A stretch of 64,000 bases of DNA from Melastoma dodecandrum. Lineage: Eukaryota > Streptophyta > Magnoliopsida > Myrtales > Melastomataceae. Position 1 is the first letter of the stretch, and each line of letters opens with the position of its first letter. The stretch lies in contig JARUPY010000405.1 in assembly GCA_029817715.1 (NCBI GenBank), forward strand, positions 1-64,000, read 5' to 3'. Below are positions 1-11,560 of the stretch, one piece after another. The notes under the pieces are model-generated. The model worked only from the letters and a program-made list of their open reading frames with translations, was not told the origin of the DNA and ran no database searches. A program made the position numbers and the translations under genes.

Positions 1-3000
1 GCTTGATTGGCAACTTATGCTCTACAAGTCGGCGATCAAGACCCGGCATTTCATTATAGTCCCAAGCGAAACCATCCTTGAATTCTTCAAGAGTAGCCTT
101 AATAAGAATCTGAAAATTTCTTTATTCATTGAAGAAACTAACGAAAACGAACCGAGGCCTAAGATTCCTCGCCTAAATATGATACTTACAAGCGGGTCAC
201 ATGGCATCCATAAGTGACACGCGACCCTGGACAAACCGCGCCTAAGTCGGTATCAATGGACTTAGATAAGGCTAGCCTCCAGCATTTACATATGCTTATG
301 TGGCAACCTAATTTCCTAGACTTCCTAGCATACCTCCTGTAGTCGTCTGGAGGAGATCAGCGACAGCATGAGCCTCTTCCTTCGTCACTGTCCATACAAC
401 CCTTCGTGTAGGAGTCAAACGGGCTCCATACTCCGTCGCTGCACTTTCCTGGCTCTTGGGCGCCTCCCCCTTGTCGCCATTAGAACTGTTGTCTATCTCG
501 CCTCCATCCTTGGTCTGAACAACTTCCCTGCAGGACCTCAATCTATATCCTTGTCCGTGAAGTCGGGGCCCCATCCTGTCGGCACGATTGTTCCCATCAT
601 CGGGCTTGGGGTGAGAGGTGCCAGAGCTCACAATGAAGTCGAACTTCCCGGAGGGTTCACCTAGGGGTCCGACAGTAGGGTCTCCTAGCTTGTAGCGTTT
701 ATCCCAAGGTGAAGGTCCTTGATCGTCTTGCATGTTTCTGCATGTAAAATAGTGACCTTGTCACAACAAGAGTATTATTCAGCCCTGATAGTCTCTATTT
801 CAGAGTCAAGCCATAAAATCAAACTCCCTGTGGCAAAGTCGACGTTTGATCGCGGCGGCTTTATGAAGCCTAATCGCGTCCCAAAAGCGCATTAAACGAA
901 GGGGCTATTTCAATTACGAAGAAAGCAGATTCCTGCTCGTGTCTTCCGACGCCTCAATGCACCAGAAGCATATCCCCAGTCATTCAGACTTCCTCCCATT
1001 AAAGCCGCTTACAGCCACGTCGGTCTCGTACCAACTCGCTAGGCTTGTACCCAAGTAGTCTAAACTTGGTGCGTGGTGGAACTTTAGACCCCGGTGGCGC
1101 CGTTGTCTATTAAGACTCGGCCCACCAAAACACCATCAAAGGTGGCTGTGATGTTAATAACGAGTGCATGTGCTGATTCATGCGATCCCGATAGGTTTCC
1201 ACAGCCAGTGCAGAGAGAAGGCCGATATGGAAAAAGAAGAAGAGACCTTAGAGTCTAGGGTTTTACCTATTCGGTGCCTCCTGCTTGTCGTTGCTAGGCG
1301 AACTCGGCAGGAAAGGTGAGAGCGATACACGCTCACAAGGGGCCCTTGTTCTGCGTTAGAAGTCACAGGGGCCTGTCTCCTCGTAGATGAGTGTAATCCG
1401 AATCTTGAGCCCGGGTTTTTCCGAGTAAAGCAGTAGAATCCCGACCCGTTCAGGCTCCGCGCCATGTTACTCTACGGCTTGGTTCCCTTCCGAGGGCGGC
1501 ATCGCAAGGGTCATCCTAGGTCTTTTTCTGGGCGTGACTTAGGCGCCTTTCCATTCTCTTTTGAGCCCTTAAAGGGGGTGCAACCTTCCTTTCCACCTAC
1601 CTGCCATTGGGACGAAGGGTTAAGGGCCTTGACGAAATCTAGGTTTCTTAGAACCAAAAAAGGAGTCGGCTTACCACCATGAAATCGGCCGTCGACTGGG
1701 TCATATCCCACCCACCCTGCACTGCACACCGGAGTACTTTTCTGGTCTATTTGAGGAACGAGTTTACTAGGGTTTGTAATTACCTGTACCCTCGGGGCGG
1801 ACGCGCTTTCACCAGCATCTCCCCTATTTGTGCGGTACAAGTCGAACCAGCCGCAAGAAAAAAAAAAGTAGTTGACGCAGCATGCTGTGCAGAGCTGGGT
1901 AATAAGTATCCTGATTATGGGTGATCATCTTGCACTTCCTGGCACAGTAGCTTCTCATCCAAGAATTGGGCGATAGGAGGACCCCTCCGCAATTTCGTGG
2001 GGGTCGACTTGTCTGTTGGACGCATAACGAGAACGGCCATGCGACTTGCAACCCTGTTGGGGTCGGTCTACTCCCTTATGTGTCTTCCACAGCGTCTTGA
2101 TCTCTTTTGACATGGGGTAGTCCCTCAGTTTAACCCCTGCTTGACGACTCTACTGGCCGTACGAGTCCCTAAACTCAAGTCGCCGTGGCTGGGCGTTCTG
2201 TACACCCGGGCGGCTGGCCTCTCCATTCCCACCATGCCCCTGGGAACCTCCTCTTCCTCCTCCGCGAATCGTACACAGCCGACGATCCACACTAGGAGGA
2301 CTTTTGAGGACGGAGAGAAGGTCCTCGGGGGGCAGTCATTGACGTTGCTGCTTCTTCAAAAGGAGTCAGGTCATACCAGTCATCTGTCTTAACCTGTCCA
2401 CAACAGGTACTTCTTAAATGTGTGGCATTGGTCTGTCGTGTGAGTGTCCGTTCAGGTTCCAGTGGCAAAGCCACTTGTCCCATCCCTTTGGCAGGATGAC
2501 GGAACCCACGCTCAGCCAGTCGCTTCACATCAGGGCAATAGTCCACCCACAAGGTCCTCCCGCCGGTTGCTTGCAAATCCTGCGCGCGGTATAGCAGCCA
2601 GTCGTTAATTACCACTACAAGGTTAACCTCAGTGTCAAAGATAATCAAATGTATGAATGGACGACTTCGTCGTCAAATGGTTTTATCAATCCACCATGGC
2701 GACTTCACATCGACATCATGAAAACAGAGCTCTTTAGTCTCTATTAAAGTCCTGAAATTTATATTATCTAAGAGACAGGCAGTCCCTTGGTAGTATGGGT
2801 GAAGGAAGCCATGCCAACTTGCAGTAGTTCCTAATTTTTTTTCCCTTTCTGTCTGAGGGACTCAATGACCATGCGGCTTAAGCCTGATCCCCTTTTCTTT
2901 TGATAAAGCCAAGTCAAAAATCGGTCGTCGACTTTAATCTGTGTCGGAAGGAAGTACTTCCTTTCCTCGACATTTTCTCTGGGAGGCTTTGGCTTTAGAA

Positions 3001-3428
3001 TATTTCCTAGTCAGGAGGTCACATATAGTTGCCTCTCCCTTAACAAACCAAGCCACGTCGACTTCAATATGTTATCAACTTGGTTAGGCTCTCGAGTCAG
3101 CTTGGCCCTCTTCTGTTAGGCACTGATAGGTACTCAGTGGCTCTCCATGCCAAATCATAAAAAAACGGCAAAGCGCTTCCCTTGAAGCTTTTTCTGGAAA
3201 GGACTGGACAACGCATTTTAATGCGAGGGAGAGAAGCACCTGGGTCTTTCTTTCTCCGGGTATGGGAGGCCTACACCAGCAAATAAGGACTTTCTAAGTT
3301 TTCATTAAAAACTGCCGCCGGGTGTTCCCCATTAGCCTGCCTAAGGCGCATAACCTCAAACGATCGACATGGGGGAATCAAGACGAGCAAAGGTTATAAC
3401 AAACATCGGACTGCATCTGAGTCGCAAT

Positions 3429-3503
3429 GCAGCTACTGTCCACCGACGGCAAACCTGCATACCAGGTAATTGCATCCCTGGATAATGACTTCGGGAAAAG
3501 CTT
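3429..3503 (-). pseudogene. Retrotransposon gag core fragment
   Basis: The minus-strand reading frame gives FPKSLSRDAITWYAGLP, which fits the (F/L)PxSLxGxAxxWYxxLP core of plant Ty3/gypsy gag proteins. Flanking frames contain stops, so this is a dead remnant. Its position right of the pol remnant fixes the element's direction. Confidence 0.7.
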
Positions 3504-4879
3504 TATTTTCCAGAAGTCATTCCCGGACCGTGCCACGCCAAGTTGAAAGTGAAGCGAGCAATATGCTCAAGTGGGGTCATTTCATCTTCGGCCTGAGAAG
3601 CGAGTGAATTCGAGGCACTTTATAACCCCGAGGTAAAGGGAAATCCCTGTTAAATGTACCTCATGATGAAGGAGTCCTGATATAAACAGGTGTCATCTCG
3701 CCGAGCTATTCCGGGGACGACTTGCTCTATAACCTGAGTTATGGCCTCTCTTAAGTCTGGGGGTACACCGTCTATCCGCCCCTGCCCCTGCGAGCCGAGT
3801 TGGCCTTGACGGGCTATACGGAGGCCTTTCTCCCATTGTCTGACTCGTTGGATCCCTTACATAAAATGAAGGCTCCTCACGATGATCTACCACTCCGGGT
3901 CCAGGCTCATAGGGACCTCCCAACTGCGTCGACCATTGGCTCTTTTACCAGGCGCGACGAGCCGGAATAAAATCCTCCCCCCGATCCTGCTTTCCTCTTG
4001 GACAGTCCCTCGTGCCGTCATCCCAATACGTATTCGCTGGTCGAACTACGTGAAGAAGAGGGTCGACCAGGGGGAAACCAGATTCCCGGGTTTCAAAGAG
4101 ATCATTCAGTCCTGTATCTCGAGATTGCTCTATAAAAGTCACGTTACGTGGCCTTTGAGTAGTCCGACGAGCGTCTGCCATGAACGTAGACTCCCTAATA
4201 GGGGCCTCCTCTCATACGAGGTCTCACTCTTTCCTCGTCTCTCTCGTGGCCAGAAAGATGCCTATTAGAGTTTGGACATCGATTAGGATTGCCCGTTCAT
4301 ATCAGTCCAACTCCCTGACGCACATTATCGCCAATTCTTTGTGGAACTTCCAGTCTCGAAATAAATTCGGACGGGAGCACTGTGAATCAAACGCGAAGCG
4401 GACAAGGTTTGTAACTGCCTGGCCTCCTGGGGCGCGGCGCTTTGGCATGTGACATCAAAAGTGGACTGGTTTGTAGGCTGCCTGGCCTCCTGGGGCCCGG
4501 GCGCTTCCAAGTTCATTGCCAGAGGAAGTTCCTCGGTTTTTCCTTCCCCATCTAAGGGATTCTGAGACTTCACGGCTTCGAGTATTTTCTCGGCATTTGG
4601 AGACTAAGATCCTTTTTTTCTCAACGTGCTCCCCCACTGTGGTCGCCAAAAACGTGTTCGCCTATAGAACGGCCATCACGTCGGAAATATTTGGCAAAAG
4701 GACTCACAGGAATTGAGTTTGTGGTCGCCAGTAAAAAGATGCACAATTTTATTGAAATAAAATGCCAAGATCTTACAATCTTAACGGAATTAATAAAAAC
4801 GGGGCTTACAGCCGATTGAGAAATGAAAAAAGTGCAAAGTGGTGACAACGATGTGGTAATCTTTAACGGCGGAGAACTT

Positions 4880-5036
4880 GTGACGAAGGCCTTGGAAGCT
4901 CAGCTCCTGTCGTGGGTGGTCGCTGGCCAGAAAGCTGTGACGAAGGCCCTGAACGAGCTCACTCCGTCGGTGGTGTCGCTGTCCGTGGGAGTTTGATCAG
5001 GCAAAAGGCCCTAATCGAGCTCACTCTAGCTGGTGG
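4880..5036. repeat. About 57-bp imperfect tandem repeat, near three units
   Basis: Units start near 4880, 4937 and 4995. The first two open with GTGACGAAGGCC, and the second and third share a block like GAGCTCACTC. It lies in the right part of the decayed retrotransposon and is probably non-coding LTR or leader sequence. Confidence 0.55.
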
Positions 5037-5529
5037 AAGGGGAGTTGACCTACAAACCCAGGGTCGAGGTAAATCTAATTCCTCAAGGTTGACGAACAAC
5101 ACTTTCAAGGGTTTTTGGCTGTGTATGGTCTGTTGTCCTTTAATCTTGAAGAATTCCTCTGCTATTATATAGAGGACTTGTAACGTGATTTAACACGTAA
5201 CAGATAGATCGTTTTGCAGATCGTGTTATAGATCGTGATCCCTAATATCGTGGGAGTGTCTCAACAACCCCCCTTGGATATATGGGGATCACGTTCCTTC
5301 GGATCTTTAAGATCAGTTACGATCTTTAAGACAAACTGTGATTGAAAATGAACAAATTTATTTCAACCTCAGTCGACTTTGACTTGATCTGTACGGACTA
5401 CGATCGGACTTTTGTGTCCGACTTAATCCAGAATTCGCGACTTTGAACCCCATACTAGTAAGGACCTACGCTACTGTTGAGTCATCTTGGTTGACTTTCG
5501 ATCACCGATACTCTACCCACAGATGTGAA

Positions 5530-5660
5530 GGACGACCTAACGTCGAACCGCCCGTTCATAAGTCGAACCCTAGTCCGACCTTTCGTCATAAATCGACCTA
5601 CGTCGACTTCGTCATAAATCGACCTAGTCGTCTTCGTCAAGGGTCGGTCCTAAGATCGAC
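5530..5660. repeat. GTCGA/CGTCATAAATCGACC-type short repeats
   Basis: The block CGTCATAAATCGACCTA occurs twice within about 30 bp and GTCGAACC-like words recur around it. It is a diverged simple tandem array at the right edge of the retrotransposon-derived region. No coding function is visible. Confidence 0.5.
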
Positions 5661-5899
5661 TGTATCTTGGGCCGACATCGGAGTGTGACCTGAAAGGATT
5701 ACTTGGGTCTCTGTTCTACAGCCCAGGCCCAAAATTTATTTGCCTATGTCAACAAGAATATGAAGCCAGAGCGGGCTACATACCTAACTACATTATACCT
5801 AAGAACATGAGACTCCGATGATGGTGAAATTGAGACTTCACACTACTTATTCCTTGGAACACTGAAGCCGATGACGGTGAAACTGGCGGGAACATGAAG

Positions 5900-6051
5900 C
5901 CGGTGAAATTAGATGCCATAGAACAACTTAAAGCATAGGCTCACCCTGCACAGCCACTTGAGTATGAATGGATTTGGACAAGTATTCCCCTATTTCAAAT
6001 GGCCGATAAGGCAAAGGGTGTTCTTTTACGTCCGACGACCTCGTCAGGGGC
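5900..6051 (-). pseudogene. Detached duplicate of the 3' end of the AOP-like dioxygenase gene
   Basis: This stretch aligns base by base with about 8018-8156, the last-exon end of the dioxygenase pseudogene 2 kb to the right. Shared blocks include TTAGATGCC, TAGGCTCACCCTG, TCAAATGGCCGATAA and TCGTCAGGG, in the same order and strand. The copy has many substitutions and small indels and no open frame, and nothing upstream of the last exon is visible. It is an old partial segmental duplication. Just left of it (5815-5900) GATGACGGTGAAA-like words repeat, suggesting local slippage. Confidence 0.75.
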
Positions 6052-6059
6052 AAGCTTGA

Positions 6060-8001
6060 TCTGGTTGTTGGCCACATTCGAATTTGGTTTGCTCTTCTTC
6101 TTTACCTTTCCTTTTGTTGTATGTTTGAATGAATTGAAAAAAAATGGACAAATCTCAATTCCAAGCCTCCTCTTTAAAAAGCATGTCCTTCTTATGTTTA
6201 TAGTTAAAATTAATTAACAACAATTATTCTTGTATTAATTTATGAATACTCCAAATTTACTCCAAATATGGTAAATGATTTTATTAACAGAGAATAGTTT
6301 GGTTGAAGCCCGAAATTATTACTTACCTTCCTTAAACTTAAGAATCTAAGAGTAATTAAATTTTGTATTCAGTTTTCTAGGGATCCACGTCAGAAACCTT
6401 TTTTTTCAGTGCGAAACAGTTTTTAAAATAAATTTTTTGATCAATTGATTAAGTCAGAAAAAAATAATTAAAGAGTGTCAAACCAAAATTATTTTGATTT
6501 TTATATTAAATTAATAAAAAATAAACTTAATTTTAATTTTTTTATCAAAATTCGTGGGGCCACAGTAACCTTGGCTTTGTACCACCATTGTAATGTAAAG
6601 TGGAAAACAAATTTTTGAAATAGGTTTAAATAGTTTCAAATTTTTTATCTGAAATTAATGTTTTGGAAGACAGATTTTATAAGTCAACACTCCATTTTTT
6701 TAATAGTTTTAATTTTTGAAAATCGGACTTATTAAATTCTGACTTCCTTAATGGTGGTTTAGTAGAAAACTTTTGGGCCATTATATTCCGAAATTTCGAA
6801 ACTATTTACCGTATTTCTTTAAAATTAATTTTTTCCCGCCATGGAACACACCTTTCATAGTAACCTTGGGTCCCCGGACCTACGCGACTGATGACTAGAA
6901 CAAAACACTGGAGATTTAGTTTTGGAGAGCTCGTACAGAAAAGAAATATTACACTAGAAAAAATAACTCCCAGTTAAGCAAACAGAAACTATGAGTTTTC
7001 AGTGAAGAAAGCCGCTGTTCTCGATTCGCTGAAATTGATGCTTGAAACGACTACATTATATTCCTTCGTAAGCTCGCGTTTTATTACCGTGGCATTCTTC
7101 ACCCGTAAGAATATCGCCGTGCGAGCTAGGGGTACTTCACAAGTTTTTAGGCTTGTTTTACGTCGCTTGCGGTCGATTTCCATCGCTTATATTCATTGAG
7201 TGCCTGCCTATTAGGTTAAATTATGGTTGGCTTTAGTGATTTACATTTCATTTGACAAACAAAGGTTGTTGTTTTGAACCCCGATGATGGACTAATCAAG
7301 GTAGTAGCTGGTTCTCAAAGTAAGCAATTTCTGCCTGCAAAGTCGCTATTCTGAACCTCGGCACCGGACTGACAGGGTTAATGCCATGTTCGAGTATAGG
7401 AGTTCGAAAATCGCTGTCTGTAACACCCGGCCTTAAACATTGTAAAGTACACTTAACTCATTGTATATCATAATGTCACGGATTTTGAGAGCAGGATCAC
7501 TTCGGGAAAATGTTGCAGTCGTGGACTACAACTTCTTTATGATGGATCATAACGTCATTAGAAACGTCGACCAATTGTGAAATTCGAATTTCCAGACTCA
7601 TAGACATATTTGATAATTTCTTTTACCAGCAAATAATGTTACCTTACAATCATTGACTAAAGCAACGTATAAGGGGTTTGAATTAGTATAGTAGAATTTA
7701 TAGCATTTTTTCGATTGGATCTGAATTACAGAAACAGTGTTTTATCATTTTACAGAATCTAGATTTATTGAGCAGGTTCTCGTGACACAAAGATTTATAG
7801 TAGTTCGATAAAACAGATATACACTTATGCCTGAAATATGACTAATACACAGACACTCTGTGACTAACAATAGCTACTCAACTCGTGACTTAACGGCTAC
7901 CACATTACCATTGTGGCTTAACGGTTACCCCACTGTCTTACGTATGACAATCCATCACAACAACTTCCCTAGCAAATATGTGATTCCACAATTTTAATGT
8001 T
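6060..8001. other. AT-rich intergenic DNA; possible LTR start at 7419
   Basis: There is no supportable gene. 6370-6850 carries a degraded AT-rich repeat containing AATTTCGAAACTAT that recurs elsewhere in the window. At 7419 the sequence TGTAACACCCGGCC resembles the 5' end of plant gypsy LTRs, but no second LTR, target duplication or partner end was found. Short ORFs at 6989-7199 look like chance. Confidence 0.5.
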
Positions 8002-9185
8002 TTAGAACACGAAACCGATTTTGGTGACATTAGATGCCGCAAAACGATTTAAGCCTAGGCTCACCCTGTGCACAGTTGACTTGGTGTATTCGAAATATTC
8101 ACCTGCTTCAAATGGCCGATAATGCAACGGGTGTTCTTCGTCGATGAATTCGTCAGGGCGGACACCACATACCAAGGCTTTGGCGAGACGAAATATCCCA
8201 ATGGAGTACCGCGTGGCAAACCCACTCATGGTCACACGATGCATCTGTGTGCGCAGACGGCCGTTCGACGAAGCCTGTAAACAACCACGCAGATAACTTT
8301 GACAAACAGGACCAATGCTGGGCCTGTTTAAAAACCAATGCAAGAGATCGTCAACTCACGTGGAACGAGTCGCCGACCAAGACAATGAATGAGTTTGGTT
8401 GTTGTTGTACGAAATTCCATTCACCATCCTTGGTCTGAATTTCAAGCCCATTGACGCCGTTCTGATATAAGATGGTCAGAAAGTTTCGGTCGGTATGAGG
8501 GCTCAGTAGAACCTCACGGTCATCCATCCCCGTCGCCTCGTACTTGCTCCAACGGAAGTGATAACGTGATGAACCCAGGTGCTCGTTCAAGTATTTCTCG
8601 CACACCGAGGCTCTCCAACACCATCTTCCTGATCAGCTGCTCGACCCACGAAATCTTCTGCGCGTACGTCCGTATGGCCACCCTGTCCCGAACATTTCAG
8701 GTCGATTATGCATCCCTTGTAATCGGAAAAACACAAGAAAACCCAATCTGGCCTACACGGTTTCACCTACACCCCAAACCATACCTCAAATGAGGAGGTT
8801 CACCTTGGGGCCACAAACAATTGCAGAGTCTCTCGATACCCTCTGGTCCGACTCAATATCATCGACCCCGAAGCTCTGGTATAACCAATTCATCTCGCTC
8901 TTTTCGACATAGCCATAAAACATCCTGTGATGAAGGTCATCAAGGCTGTCCTTCTTCGATGCCAAGGGGAGGTTGAAGGCATCCCGGACCACGCCGATCG
9001 CAGATTCACAGACTTCTACTGGGACAATCTCTCCGAAGAGGGCCTCAAAGGACCCGATCTCTTGGAGGGCTAGCTTGACCCGATCCCTGACGCTGATCCA
9101 CTCTGGGGGTGGCAGGGACAAGGCCTTGTTCGTCAAGCTTGGTGAAGTCGATGATTGGAAGCTTGAACTGGTGGGTGGCGGCCAT
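8002..9185 (-). pseudogene. AOP-like 2-oxoglutarate/Fe(II) dioxygenase, three-exon pseudogene
   Basis: Exons are about 8785-9185, 8360-8682 and 8002-8274, with GT-AG introns. The protein would be a plant DOXC-type 2OG dioxygenase closest in memory to the AOP family. The start reads MAATHQFKLPIIDFTKLDEQ. Iron ligands are present in exon 2 (HTD in SPHTDRNFLTILYQNGV) and exon 3 (the H of MHRVTMSG), and the 2OG-binding RYS follows (ATRYSIGIF). The reading frame is broken by single-base changes: an extra C in the run near 9110, a shift near 8835 where the WPQG block changes frame, and an extra base near 8608 just before EKYLNEHL. The catalytic residues survive but no continuous protein can be made. 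Other genes here read cleanly over thousands of bases, which favours real decay over sequencing error. Confidence 0.8.
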
Positions 9186-9230
9186 CTTTGATCACCACTC
9201 AATGATTGGAAGCTTGGAACTGGTGGGTGC
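9150..9230 (-). repeat. Short direct duplication across the dioxygenase start codon
   Basis: The block CCCACCAGTTCAAGCTTCCA, followed by ATCAT, occurs just after the ATG (about 9150-9178). It occurs again, with one extra C, about 52 bp upstream in the leader (about 9203-9230). The first coding residues are thus duplicated in the 5' untranslated region. Confidence 0.75.
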
Positions 9231-9539
9231 AAGTAAGTCGATATATTTATTTCAATTATTTTGTCGAAGATAAGTAATGGTTGCCCGCCCCGCTTTCTAA
9301 GGATTTGAGACGTTCTTACTTGAATTCAAACTTCTTAACACATATATCAATTGAATATTGGTAGCATTTCAACTGGTACTCATTAGGTATAAGTTCATTC
9401 AAAATTTATCATCTATAATACACATAATATTTACACGTGACAAATTTCAAATAAAAATGTATTTAAATTTTTAGTTAATTGTATTTTTTTTTCGAAATTC
9501 TAATATTATATTAATAATTTTTTTTCAAATAATTTATTT

Positions 9540-10340
9540 TGTTTCAGACAGTGTTGAACCCACCCAACGTCGTGTTGTCGTGCAATAATATCTTCTGATA
9601 AAATTCTAATGCTTGTTTCAAACCCTTAACTAATTAATCCCCTCAAAACTTCAAATGCATCTAAAATAATCTTCAATTGAACTAATTTGATGCAACTTAT
9701 TAAACTCTTCTACCACATTTTCAGCAATCTCATCATTAAATCTTGCACAAATCGACTAAAAAATCATCCATTTGATCTACACGTTGATCATCAACGATCT
9801 TGCACAAGTTGAAATATTTCTTACATTTTTTCATTCAGATTCATGGAGGATTATTACTATCGAATGTCGAAAATTCAAGCTTAGGAGTGAATATCAGGTT
9901 GTTCTTGTTACCTTGAGCAAAAAGATTCGGGATTTTTCTCCATGAATTTCAAGTCATTCAGAAACACTTCTTAACAAGTTCTTACTAGTCTCTTTGTTCT
10001 TCAACATCCTTAGAATTTCCCCAAAAAATTGTCAAAGTTGCAGCATGTTCATCAAGCATAATCAATGGCATAGGAGCATTACAACTCATGATACCATTGA
10101 TATAAAATGCAGGAAACGACTCAAACAGTTGTGTAAGAAAAGTTTCGAGTTTTCTATACTAGTTTCGTATTGATTCGTAGAATGGAATGAATGATACAAT
10201 TAGGCTTATAGTTGTATTTATAGTATTGTGTTGCTAAACAAAATGCTAACATAAAGCCTTTTACCAACCTTATCAACTAACAAAGAACAGCTTATGTCTT
10301 CAAAAAACTGTCACTAAAATTGCCATATGGGGTATCCATG
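9540..10340 (-). mobile_element. Ty3/gypsy LTR plus gag remnant
   Basis: On the minus strand, TGGTATCATGAG at 10085-10096 resembles the initiator-tRNA-Met primer binding site that follows a 5' LTR. To its right (10110-10340) is AT-rich LTR-like DNA containing CTATAAATA, a plausible LTR promoter. To its left, at 9760-9890, frames read KLEFSTFDSNNPP and then KKCKKYFNLCKIVDDQ, matching the gag PKLDFPxFDGxxPxxWxxKCxKYFxLCK pattern. Several stops interrupt it. Neither a second LTR nor pol follows, so this is a truncated relic, distinct from the leftmost element. Confidence 0.6.
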
Positions 10341-11560
10341 TCAGTAACTCCATCCCGGATTTTCGTCACCAAGGTGACCAGGGCAAACCTCCATTAACAT
10401 TCCATTGTCGATCATCGTAAGTACCAATTAAAACGTGTGACCGATTTTCCATTCGGCCCCCGGTTGTTTCAGGTCTTATGTATCATTTTCTAGGGCCGAT
10501 TTTGTTGAACAGGACATATGCATCTTTCTTTTGTTCGATTCCAAGGACATCTCAAATCCGAACTTTTGCAGCTTCTCAATGAATCAAATTTGACTATCCA
10601 GCCCAATGCTATTACACACCGGGAGATATTGACATCATATCTACATAACAGGAAAGAAAAATCAAGCCGAAATGGACTATCAAGTGGCTCTGCGAAAAAA
10701 GGCAATTCCACAAGGATTTATCGTCCTTAGGACCACGAAAAGTAACTCATCTCCGAATCTCAGGCATGAACACAAACCCTTTTGTCAATACCAAGTCCCT
10801 ATCAGCTTTTCTTACCTTTCTCCCAACTGCTGCTACTACTACTACAAGGACAATCTTGCTGCCCCCCGTGTCTAAGCCAGCCCATAAGCATACAAGAACA
10901 CGAATCATCATTTATAACAAATATTGAAATCGGAACTCATGGCACAAAATCCAAGAGCTAATCATTGGAAAACGTAGTCAACTGAAACATCTCGTGTTAT
11001 TCCTGTTGTTCATTTGGTAGAAAGAAGAGAACTATACCTCTCTAGTGAACACGCAGTCTAGTCTAGCCGATGAAGAAGACATCAACAATACATGAATACA
11101 GTCGTACAATCAGGCTTATGGCAATGTTCTGCATATAACCATATGCGGAAGCATTAGATCGATTTTGTCCTCATAGAAGGTGCCTGCATGAGATTAAATA
11201 AACATCAATGACAGAATGTGACATCCATTCATGTCAAGGGAACAGGGCAAGAAAGAAAACCCGCGTCAAAGAAATCGAGAGACCTCAGAAAAATGTAAGC
11301 GTAAAAAAAAAGGTCAGATCACACACTTCAAATAGGCCGGGGTAATAATATAATAATTCACAGCTATGTCAAAAATGGCAGGATAGTCAATACAGCATTC
11401 CAGAAGTTTGTCAAAGGAAATGCACAATATTTCAACAGGAGTGAAGAACTCACCGGTTATCTTACTTTGACCAAAAAGAATCCCTCAATATACAGATACT
11501 CTTTTAACCATGGTCACCCTTCATACCAAAAGAAGGAAACAATTGCACTATACAAGTAAT
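10341..11560. other. Intergenic and probable VPS54 3' UTR
   Basis: Nothing coding is recognised. ORFs of about 70 codons near 10490-10875 overlap on both strands and have no family resemblance. The right-hand few hundred bases are probably the VPS54 3' untranslated region. No clear polyadenylation cluster was singled out. Confidence 0.5.

Larger units (their letters stand above)
1..5700 (-). mobile_element. Decayed Ty3/gypsy LTR retrotransposon, gag to start of pol
   Basis: Two coding remnants on the minus strand identify this region. At about 1-115 the translation reads KDGFAWDYNEMPGL followed by LVEHKLPIK, the conserved N-terminal edge of Ty3/gypsy reverse transcriptase. At 3429-3503 it reads FPKSLSRDAITWYAGLP, the core of the retrotransposon gag domain, and a little further left VMRLRQANGEHPAAVF. 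Gag therefore lies right of pol and the element runs leftward, with the rest of pol beyond the window edge. Frames are broken by stops and shifts, and no long ORF survives; a 141-codon minus ORF at 308-733 sits where the gag-protease linker should be but I do not recognise it. The right-hand 1 kb is rich in GTCGA-like repeats and may be LTR sequence, but I could not pair two LTRs, so the right boundary is approximate. Confidence 0.7.

Noticed and set aside
308..733. 141-codon minus-strand ORF
   Set aside because: It lies inside the decayed retrotransposon at the gag-protease linker position and has no recognisable domain, so it is not listed as a separate gene.
1095..1107. TGGCGCCGTTGTC, resembling an Athila-type primer binding site
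   Set aside because: It is on the plus strand while the gag and pol remnants run on the minus strand, and no LTR end lies beside it.
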